Shown piece by piece: positions 36,633-43,928 of a stretch of 43,928 nucleotides of DNA. Source of the stretch: Pseudomonas sp. HAR-UPW-AIA-41 (GTDB lineage Bacteria > Pseudomonadota > Gammaproteobacteria > Pseudomonadales > Pseudomonadaceae); assembly GCF_002304225.1 (NCBI RefSeq), contig NZ_NSLB01000014.1, forward strand, positions 1 through 43,928. Reading direction: 5' to 3'. Both the position numbers and the translations under genes were made by a program. The notes beneath the pieces are model-generated. The model was given only the letters and a program-made list of their open reading frames with translations, was not told the DNA's origin and made no database searches. Position 1 is the stretch's first letter; each line of letters starts with the position of its first letter.

Positions 36633-37664
36633 TCAGGCGTCAGCGGCGGCGTGGCGGTTGCGGTATTCGCCCGGAGTCAGCCCGGTCCACTGACGGAAGG
36701 CACGGAAAAACACGCTCGGCTCCGAATAGCCCAGCAGAATCGCAATCTCGGTGGCCGGCAGACGCCCTTCAGCAAGGTGACGTTCTGCTAACTGTCGGCG
36801 CGTATCTGTTAGCAACTGCTGATAGCTGCTGCTTTCTTCGGCTAGCCGCCGTTGCAGGGTGCGCTCGCTCATGCCCAGATGACTGGCCAGCGCATTGCGA
36901 TCCGGCTCACCCTGGGCCAGTTGGGCACTGAGCAGGGCCACCACGCGGGCACTCAGGCTCTCGCTGGGCAGTCGCGCCAGCAGGTTTTCCGCATGCTGCA
37001 GCAGCACCTGCTGCAGGCCGGCATTGCCCTGAGTCAGCGGTGCCTGTTCCAGACTGGCCGGCAGCACCAGAACATAGTCGGGCGCCGCGAATTGCATTGG
37101 ACAGGCAAATGCCTCATCGAAGGGGGAAAGATCGGCGGGCGCCGGCTGAGCCAGCTCCACACGGCGAAGCTGCAGCTGTTGCAGCAGCGGGCGGATCAGC
37201 TGCAGCCAGCCATGCATCAGCGCCAGCACCCTGGTACGGGTCGCCAGACTGTCGGGCTCCAGCGGCCGGTAGATCAGCCAAAGCTCGTCATCCTGACGCT
37301 GCAGGAGCAGGTTCCCGCCTTCGCCGGCCAGGCGCTGGTAGCGGACCGCCGCCTCCAGGGCAGCGCCAAAGGTCGGGCTGCTCTGCAGCAGATAACCCAG
37401 CACACTGAACTGCCCGGGACTGAAGGCCGCACCAATCGCCAGACCAGGCTCTGCCATAGGCAGCTGTTCAGCTACCGTCGCCCACAGTCGTTGCTGAGTA
37501 GCAAAAGGAATACGTGCATCCGGATCACGCAGCGCGTCCTCATCCAGCCCAATGGCCTGCAGCAAAATGTCTCGCGGCAAACCCAGGCGCGCAGCCGCCT
37601 GTAGCACAGCCTGAGCAAGGCTGGCACTGACGGAGACATGAACGGAATGATGGGCAATCGGCAT
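36633..37664 (-). CDS. AraC-family regulator with OruR/ArgR-like N-terminal domain
   Basis: 343 residues. The N-terminal 'arabinose-binding'-type domain (about 20-200; AARLGLPRDILLQAIGLD, FSPGQFSVLGYLLQSSPTF) precedes the two-HTH AraC DNA-binding domain (about 245-335). The latter includes NALASHLGMSERTLQRRLAEE and EIAILLGYSEPSVFFRAFRQWTG. No strong ribosome site before the chosen ATG at 37664, so the start is uncertain; an upstream in-frame start at 37721 exists. Lying between two orphan secretion ATPases, it might control one of them, but that is speculative. Ligand unknown. Confidence 0.82.
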   Translation of the reverse strand: MPIAHHSVHVSVSASLAQAVLQAAARLGLPRDILLQAIGLDEDALRDPDARIPFATQQRLWATVAEQLPMAEPGLAIGAAFSPGQFSVLGYLLQSSPTFGAALEAAVRYQRLAGEGGNLLLQRQDDELWLIYRPLEPDSLATRTRVLALMHGWLQLIRPLLQQLQLRRVELAQPAPADLSPFDEAFACPMQFAAPDYVLVLPASLEQAPLTQGNAGLQQVLLQHAENLLARLPSESLSARVVALLSAQLAQGEPDRNALASHLGMSERTLQRRLAEESSSYQQLLTDTRRQLAERHLAEGRLPATEIAILLGYSEPSVFFRAFRQWTGLTPGEYRNRHAAADA

Positions 37665-37727
37665 GGGCAGGGATTCTGCACCAGCCGACGGGCGGCGGGT
37701 AGCCCGCCGCCCACTTAACAAAGACGA

Positions 37728-38861
37728 TCAGCGATCACGGAGCAGGTTCAACGTGCCAGCATCACCACTGACGCCATGACCGAGCTTGATCTTCAGGGTC
37801 AGGTCTGTGCGCGAGTTGGCGTGGCGGATGGCCTCTTCGGCACTGATCTTCTTCGCCTCATAAAGATCGAAGAGATGCTGATCGAAGGTCTGCAGACCCT
37901 GCTCGCGTGCGCGGGCCACGGCTTCATGCAGGTCATCCAACAGGTCGCGCTGAATCAGGTCACGGATGTGCGCAGTGGCCAGCAGCAACTCCACAGCCAC
38001 CACCCGGCGCTGTTGCAACGCAGGAATCAGGCGCTGGCCGATCACCCCGACCAGATTCTGCGCCAGGTCGGCGAGGATCTGATGACGAGCCTCCTCGGGA
38101 AAGAAGCGCACGATGCGCTCGATTGCATGGCTGGTGCTGGTGGCGTGCAGGGTGGCCAGGCACAGGTGGCCGGTTTCGGCGTAGTGCAGGGCATGCTGCA
38201 TGGTGTCGAGGTCGCGGATCTCACCGAGCATGATTACGTCCGGTGCCTCGCGCAGCACGTTGCGCAGGGCATCGGCAAAGCTGTGGGTGTCCAGGCCCAC
38301 CTCGCGCTGATCGATCACCGCCTTGTTGTGCTTGTGCAGAAACTCGATCGGGTCCTCGATACAGATGATGTGCCCAGCCTTGTGCTGGTTGCGGTAGTCG
38401 AGCATGGCCGCCAGGGTGGTCGACTTGCCGGAGCCGGCCGCCCCGATCACCAGAATCAGGCCGCGCTCGAGCAGCGAGAGTTTCTCCAGTTGCGGCGGCA
38501 GGCCGAGCGACTCGATGTCAGGAATCTGGCTCTTGATCAGCCGCGCCACCATCGCCACTTCGCCGCGCTGGTAGTAGACGTTGATGCGGAAGCGCCCGGA
38601 GTCCGACACACTGACCGCCAGGTTCATTTCCAGATCACGTTCGAACTCGCCGATCTGCTTCTCGCTCATCAGCTGGTAAGCCATCTGCTGCACTTCGCCG
38701 CATTTCAACGCGGGCACGTCCAGTGGCAGCGTCTGCCCTTCGACCTTGATCTGCGGCGGCGTGCCGACGCTGAAGAACATGTCCGAGCCGCCGCGCTTGA
38801 ACAGTTCCAGCAGGAACGGATAGACATCGATTTTGCGCTCTGCGGTGACCTGATTTTCCAT
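37728..38861 (-). CDS. PilU/PilT-type retraction ATPase, orphan
   Basis: 377 residues, PilU-sized. N-terminal PAS-like region with GGSDMFFSVGTPPQIKVEG. Walker A is GAAGSGKST (140-148). An Asp box (IEDPIEFLHKH), Walker B (APDVIMLGEIRD) and His box (ATLHATST) follow, with a C-terminal stretch like PilT (FDQHLFDLYEAKKISAEEAI). PilT/PilU power retraction of type IV pili. Usually these sit together as pilT-pilU; here the gene stands alone 63 bases upstream of the AraC regulator on the same strand. Likely a third paralogue, with unknown partner pili. All ATPase motifs are present. Confidence 0.88.
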   Translation of the reverse strand: MENQVTAERKIDVYPFLLELFKRGGSDMFFSVGTPPQIKVEGQTLPLDVPALKCGEVQQMAYQLMSEKQIGEFERDLEMNLAVSVSDSGRFRINVYYQRGEVAMVARLIKSQIPDIESLGLPPQLEKLSLLERGLILVIGAAGSGKSTTLAAMLDYRNQHKAGHIICIEDPIEFLHKHNKAVIDQREVGLDTHSFADALRNVLREAPDVIMLGEIRDLDTMQHALHYAETGHLCLATLHATSTSHAIERIVRFFPEEARHQILADLAQNLVGVIGQRLIPALQQRRVVAVELLLATAHIRDLIQRDLLDDLHEAVARAREQGLQTFDQHLFDLYEAKKISAEEAIRHANSRTDLTLKIKLGHGVSGDAGTLNLLRDR

Positions 38862-39038
38862 GGTTCTATCCCTGTGATTCGTGGGCGACCGGACTCAGTA
38901 AAGTGCATGGCGAACCATCCGGCCGACTGTCGCCACGCAGCATCAGCCTCTACCTGTTAACCTAGCCGATCAGCCCTGTCCTGCCCTGATCTGCGGCAAC
39001 TTCTGGCTGATTGTCTGCACCGCGAAGGGATGCCGCCC

Positions 39039-42000
39039 ATGCTTCACCTGTATCACGCCAATGACCTGGAAAGCCTCGGCGAGCTGGCCGCCACGCTGCT
39101 TGCCCAGCCGATGAGCGACCCGTTGGCCCCGGCCCGGGTGGTGGTGCCGAGTCAGGGCATGGGGCGCTGGCTGACCCTGCAGCTGGCGCGCCAGCAGGGC
39201 ATCGTCATGCAGCTGGAAGTGCAACTGCCGGCCAGCTTCATCTGGCAGCTGGCGCGCGAAGTGCTGGGCGAGCTGCCGGCCACCTCGGCCTTCGATCCCA
39301 AACCACTGGCCTGGCGCGTGTATGACTGGCTGTGCGAGGCGGACAACCTGAAAAGGGCGCCGCGCCTGGCGCGTTACCTAGACGGTGGCGACGAGCGCCG
39401 CCGGCTGACCCTGGCCACGCGCATTGCCGACGTCTACGACCAGTACCTGCTCTACCGTGATGACTGGCTGGCCGCCTGGGAGCGCGGCGAGCGCCTGGAG
39501 CTCGGCGCCGATGAAGACTGGCAGGCCCTGCTCTGGCACGAGCTGACCAAGGACGGCCACCCGCACCGCGCGCGCCTGCTCGGCGAGCTGCTGACCCGTC
39601 TGCACGACCCACAACCGCTGGTGCAGTTGCCCGAACGCCTGGTGGTATTCGGCATCAGCGCCCTGCCACCGCATCACCTGCGCGTGTTCGAAGGCCTGGC
39701 GCAGCACTGCGAGGTGATCCTCTTCGCCCTCAACCCCTGCCGCGAGGCCTGGGGCGATATCCGCGATATACGCGAACTGGCCCGCCTGCCCGAGCCGGCC
39801 GTGGATGACTGGTACCTGGACGTGGGCCATCCCCTGCTGGCCAGCCTGGGCAAGCAGGGGCGCGACTTCTTCGACAGCCTGTTCAGCCTGAGCGGCCAGG
39901 AAACCGGCCTCTATCCCGAGGATCAGGACCTGCATGACGACAGCCTGCTGCACGCCCTGCAGCAGGACATCCTGCGTCTGCGCAGCCGCGCTGCTGATGA
40001 GCGCCTGCACCTGCGCGAGGACGACCGCTCGCTGGAGCTGCATGTCTGCCATTCGCCACTGCGCGAGGTCGAGGTGCTGCACGACCAGTTGCTCGCCCGC
40101 TTCGCCGCCGACCCGACGCTGACGCCCGATCAGGTGGTGGTGCTGACGCCGGACATCGAACGCTATGCGCCCTTTATCGAGGCAGTGTTCGCCGCCCGCG
40201 AAGGCGTGCCGCGGATTCCCTTCAGCCTGGCCGACCGAAGCCTGCGCGCCGAACTGCCGCTGATCGAGGCCTTTCTCGCCCTGCTCGATCTGGCGCAAAG
40301 CCGCTTCGCCGCCGAACAGCTGCTCGGCTGGCTGGAGTTGCCAGCCATTGCCCGCCGCGCCGGTATCGAGGCCGAAGACCTGCCGCTGCTGCGCGACTGG
40401 CTGCGCGACGCCGGCGTGCGCTGGGGCCGGGATGGCGCGCATCGCAGCCGCCTGGGTCTGCCGGCCGAGCAGGCCTTCACCTGGCAGCAGGGCCTGGACC
40501 GCCTGCTGCTGGGCTTTGCCGCCCCGCCGCAACTGGCCGGCAGCGCGCCCCCTTTGCTGGGCGACAGCTGGCCGCTGGACGCCCTGGAGGGCGCGCGCGG
40601 ACAGTTGCTCGGCTTTCTTGCCGGCTTCGTCCAGCGCCTGGCCGGCTGGGCCGACGAACTGTCCCGGCCACGGCCGCTGGCTGAGTGGGCCGACTGCCTG
40701 CAACAGCTGATCGACGCGCTGATCGACGAGCAGGAGGCCGGCGATACCCTGCTGCTGTTGAGCAAGGCCTGCGCCGCCCTGCGCGATCAGGCCGCAGCCG
40801 CCGGTATCACCCGCGACATTCCCATCGAGCTGGTACGCGACCGCCTGGTGGCCGCGCTGGATCAGGGCTCCGGCGCCTCGGGCTTTCTTACAGGCATGGT
40901 CACCTTCTGCAGCATGGTGCCCATGCGCAGCCTGCCGTTCCGCCACGTCTGCCTGCTCGGCCTGGACGACGGCGCCCTGCCCCGGCGCACCCCGGCCGCC
41001 GGCTTTGACCTGATCGCCCAGAAGCCCCGGCGCGGCGACCGCGCGCGGCGCCTGGACGACCGCTACCTGTTTCTGGAAATCCTGCTGTCGGCACGCGACG
41101 GTCTGTACCTCAGCTATGTCGGCCGCGATGCGCGCGACAACGCGCACCTGCCACCCTCGGTGCTGGTCAGCGAGCTGCTCGATGCCATCGATATGACCGC
41201 GGCGACCGCCCAGGGCTCGCTGCCGAGCCAGGCCATTACCATCACCCACCCGCTGCAGCCGTTCGCCCCCGGCAACTTCGCCGAAGGCCGCCGCGCCGGT
41301 TATGCCGCCCCCTGGTTCCGCGCCGCCCAGCGACTGGCACAGGCACCGGGCGAGCCTCAGGCGCCCTTCGCCCACCGTCTGCCACCGCCCGACGAGGACT
41401 GGCTGACGCTGGAGCCGAGCCAGTTGATCCACTGTTTCAAGCACCCGGCGCGCTACCTGCTGGAGCAGCGTCTGGGTCTGCGTCTGGCGCAGAGCGAAGA
41501 GGTGCTGGCCGGCGACGAACCCTTCAGCGTCGAGTGGACTGCCCAGCACGGTCTGCGCCAGCTGGCCCTGCAGGCGGTGGAAAGTAGCTGGAGCGAGGCC
41601 GACGAGCGCCGCGTGGCCGCTGCCGCCGGCTGGCTGCCGGTGGGCGAGCTGGGCCAGGCCCACTGGGGACAGATTCGCGGGCCGATCCGTGCCTTCGCCC
41701 CCACCCTGTTCGACGAGCGCCCCGGGGAAGCCGCCCAGCCGCTGCTGGTGGATATCCGACTGGCTGGCGTGCGCATCCACGGCTGGCTGGAAGGTGTCAC
41801 GCCCGAAGGGCTGTTCGACTACCGCCTGCGTGATCTCGGCGCCTGGGAACTGGCGCCCTTCTGGCTGCGCCACCTGCTGCTCAATGCCAGCGCCACAGCC
41901 GGCATCGCCCGCGAGAGCCGGCTGCTGTCGCCCAGGAGCGAATGGCGCCTGGGCCCGCTGGCCGAACCACTGGCGCTGCTCAAACCCTGGCTGGAGGCCT

Positions 42001-42284
42001 ATCAGGAAGCGCTCTGCGAACCGCTGCCGGTGTTCGCCAAGTGCAGCCATGGCTATGCCCACAAGTCGCGCAATCCCGGCCGCAAGGAACCGCAGGACGC
42101 CGCCCGCGCAGAGGCGCGGGTGATGTGGGAAGGCAATGACTACTTCACCGGCGAGGGTCAGGACCCGTGGAATGCCCTGGCCTTCCGCGACCGCGACCCG
42201 CTGGACGAGCGCTTCGAGGCGCTGGCCGAGGCCCTCTACGGCCCGGCGCTGGATGCCCTGCAGGGCGAGGAGGAAGACGCATGA
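39039..42284 (+). CDS. recC: RecC, exodeoxyribonuclease V gamma subunit
   Basis: 1081 residues. Subunit of RecBCD, which processes double-strand ends and reads Chi. The N-terminus LHLYHANDLESLGELAATLL and VVVPSQGMGRWLTLQLA is typical. Segments such as LHVCHSPLREVEVLHDQLLA, DQVVVLTPDIERYAPFIEAVF and GMVTFCSMVPMRSLPFRHVCLLGLDDGALPR follow RecC. The ATG at 39039 is preferred over 39030 because GAAGGGA is well placed only for the former. Its stop overlaps the recB ATG. Confidence 0.94.
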   Translation: MLHLYHANDLESLGELAATLLAQPMSDPLAPARVVVPSQGMGRWLTLQLARQQGIVMQLEVQLPASFIWQLAREVLGELPATSAFDPKPLAWRVYDWLCEADNLKRAPRLARYLDGGDERRRLTLATRIADVYDQYLLYRDDWLAAWERGERLELGADEDWQALLWHELTKDGHPHRARLLGELLTRLHDPQPLVQLPERLVVFGISALPPHHLRVFEGLAQHCEVILFALNPCREAWGDIRDIRELARLPEPAVDDWYLDVGHPLLASLGKQGRDFFDSLFSLSGQETGLYPEDQDLHDDSLLHALQQDILRLRSRAADERLHLREDDRSLELHVCHSPLREVEVLHDQLLARFAADPTLTPDQVVVLTPDIERYAPFIEAVFAAREGVPRIPFSLADRSLRAELPLIEAFLALLDLAQSRFAAEQLLGWLELPAIARRAGIEAEDLPLLRDWLRDAGVRWGRDGAHRSRLGLPAEQAFTWQQGLDRLLLGFAAPPQLAGSAPPLLGDSWPLDALEGARGQLLGFLAGFVQRLAGWADELSRPRPLAEWADCLQQLIDALIDEQEAGDTLLLLSKACAALRDQAAAAGITRDIPIELVRDRLVAALDQGSGASGFLTGMVTFCSMVPMRSLPFRHVCLLGLDDGALPRRTPAAGFDLIAQKPRRGDRARRLDDRYLFLEILLSARDGLYLSYVGRDARDNAHLPPSVLVSELLDAIDMTAATAQGSLPSQAITITHPLQPFAPGNFAEGRRAGYAAPWFRAAQRLAQAPGEPQAPFAHRLPPPDEDWLTLEPSQLIHCFKHPARYLLEQRLGLRLAQSEEVLAGDEPFSVEWTAQHGLRQLALQAVESSWSEADERRVAAAAGWLPVGELGQAHWGQIRGPIRAFAPTLFDERPGEAAQPLLVDIRLAGVRIHGWLEGVTPEGLFDYRLRDLGAWELAPFWLRHLLLNASATAGIARESRLLSPRSEWRLGPLAEPLALLKPWLEAYQEALCEPLPVFAKCSHGYAHKSRNPGRKEPQDAARAEARVMWEGNDYFTGEGQDPWNALAFRDRDPLDERFEALAEALYGPALDALQGEEEDA

Positions 42285-43928
42285 ACGCCCCACTCGACCT
42301 GCTTCGCGACAGCTTCGCCGGGCGCAGCCTGATCGAGGCCAGCGCCGGCACCGGCAAGACCTGGACCCTGACCGCCCTGTACGCACGCATGCTGCTGCAG
42401 GAACAGCTGTCGGTCGGGCAGATTCTGGTGGTCACCTACACCACCGCCGCCACCGCCGAGCTGCGCGAGCGCATCCGCAAACGTCTGGCCGAGCTGCTGG
42501 CCGTCTACGAGCAGGGCCACGGCAGCGATGCCCTGCTCAATGCCCTGCACGACCAGTATCCGGGCGATGCTAATCGCCGGCGCCTGCTGCTGGCGGTACA
42601 CGGCTTCGACGAGGCAGCCATCTTCACCATCCACGGCTTCTGCCAGCGCGCCCTGCAGGACGCCGCCTTCGAGGCCGGTGGCGACTTCGACAACGAGCTG
42701 TCCAGCGACGACCGCGAGATTCTCGATGCGCTGATCGCCGACCTCTGGCGCCATGAGCTGGCCAGCGCCGAGCCGGAATGGGCCGCCTTCCTCGCGCAGA
42801 AGAAGGTCACCCCGCAGCAGCTGCGTGGCCAGCTGCGCAGCCATCTGGGCAAGCCCTTCCTGCGCATCGAGCCGGCACTGGGCAGCCAGGCCGACATGGC
42901 CCCGCTGCGCGCGGCCTGGCAACACGCGCGCGACTTCTGGCAGCGCGACGGCGCGGCCTGGATCGAGCAGCTCAAGGCCTTCGACGGTCTCAACAAGCGC
43001 AGTTATGACGCACGCAAGATCGGCCACTGGCAGGCCGAGCTGGATGGCTATTTCAGCGATGCCGCAGCACTGTTCAGCAAGACCGAGGCGCCCCAGCGGC
43101 TGTCGCGCGAGGCGCTGCTCAAAGCCACGCTCAAGGGCCGCGAGGTGCCGCTGGGTGCCGTCGCCGACGCCCTGCAGGGACTGGTCGAGGCACTGGCGGC
43201 CAGCCAGCCCGAAGCCGAGCAGCGTCTGGTCGATCTCAAGGTACGGCTGATCGCCCAGCTCAACGAGCAGTTGCCAGCTCGCAAGGCGGCCCAGCGCATC
43301 CTCGCCTTCGACGACCTGCTCAACCGCCTGAACGAGGCGCTGCAGGGCGAGGGCGGCGCCACTCTGGCGGCGGCGTTGCGCCGGCAATACCCGCTGGCGC
43401 TGATCGACGAGTTTCAGGATACCGACCCGATTCAGTACCGGATCTTCCGCAGCGTCTACGAGAGCGAGGGAAACTTGTGTTTTGTTGGCGACCCCAAGCA
43501 GGCCATCTATGCCTTCCGCGGCGCCGACCTGGCCACCTACCTCAAGGCCCGCGAAGAAGCGGCACGGCAGTACAGCCTGACCACCAACCACCGCTCCACC
43601 CCCGCGCTGATCGGCGCGCTGAACCTGCTGTTCGACCGTCCCACACCCTTTGCCGAACAGGACCTGGACTACCCAACAGTGGGCGCCAGCAGCAAAGCGC
43701 GCGCGCAGCTGGTGCTCCCCGAGCCTTTGCCGCCGCTGGGCCTGGTGTGGCTGGGCGACGAGCCGCTGACCAAGGGCCAGGCCAGCAGCCTGGCCGCCCA
43801 GGACTGTGCCCGGCGCATCGCCGCCCTGCTCGCCGCCAGCCATGCCGGGCAGGCCTATTTCGACGAGCCGGAGTGCGGCCGTACGCCGCTCAGGGGCGGC
43901 GATATTGCCGTGCTGGTCGCCTAGCCAC
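42281..43928 (+). CDS. recB: RecB, exodeoxyribonuclease V beta subunit, N-terminal half
   Basis: About 547 residues are visible of an expected 1200 or so. UvrD-type helicase motifs in order: Walker [13 protein letters not shown] (about 19-30), [14 protein letters not shown], Walker [13 protein letters not shown] (about 372), [16 protein letters not shown] and TTNHRSTP. The start overlaps the recC stop by four bases (ATGA). An in-frame TAG at 43922-43924 ends the frame right after DIAVLVA, four bases before the window edge. RecB normally continues VLVR..., and one missing C (GTCcGCCTAG) would keep it open. The end is therefore probably an artefact or a frameshift rather than a true C-terminus. 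Confidence 0.9.

Overview
The window is high-GC proteobacterial DNA and reads as a Pseudomonas chromosome. The evidence is an AmgRS-type OmpR/EnvZ pair beside tex, a GTG-started gshA, a rimB-rimK pair and ATP-type pckA. From memory, most of the order (thioesterase, Fe-alcohol dehydrogenase, acyl-CoA dehydrogenase, 3-hydroxyacyl-CoA dehydrogenase, LysR, nitroreductase, pckA, hslO, hslR, rimK, amgSR, tex, gshA, argA, argE, pit, CYTH protein, GspE-like ATPase) resembles the PA5185-PA5210 stretch of P. aeruginosa. recC-recB follow here, which I do not recall as the PAO1 arrangement. No rRNA, tRNA, CRISPR array or intact transposase was seen.

Layout. 1-2.2 kb: the end of a glycine-zipper protein and an MFS transporter. 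2.2-9.3 kb: a minus-strand acyl-CoA catabolic cluster (frameshifted thiolase, hotdog thioesterase, iron alcohol dehydrogenase, acyl-CoA dehydrogenase, 3-hydroxyacyl-CoA dehydrogenase) with a divergent LysR gene. 9.3-13.9 kb: a small conserved-looking protein, a Baeyer-Villiger-type flavoprotein, a DUF480/YceH protein, a divergent nitroreductase/HxlR pair and a small hydrophilic protein. 13.9-15.5 kb: pckA.

15.8-19.1 kb is the accessory part, lying between pckA and hslO. It has an exported BPL_N-domain protein, an exported glycine-rich protein, and a lower-GC cassette with a headless nuclease-like toxin domain translationally coupled to an Imm49-like immunity gene. The cassette is bounded on both sides by copies of a 16-17 bp motif (AAATAAATCTGtCCCC). 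On the right the motif forms a 17-bp inverted repeat that cuts into the toxin reading frame.

19.2-34.8 kb returns to housekeeping genes: hslO, hslR, rimB-rimK, amgR-amgS, tex with a PaaI-like thioesterase, gshA, a small RMF-like protein, argA (frameshifted), argE, a Pit phosphate transporter and a CYTH-CHAD triphosphatase. 34.8-38.9 kb holds two orphan secretion/pilus ATPases (GspE/PilB type and PilU/PilT type) around an AraC regulator. 39.0 kb to the end is recC and the first half of recB.

The thiolase and argA are each broken by what looks like one missing base, and recB meets an in-frame stop a few bases before the window ends. Either these are sequencing or assembly deletions, or the strain carries real lesions. 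The toxin/immunity cassette with its flanking repeats is the best candidate for undescribed biology.
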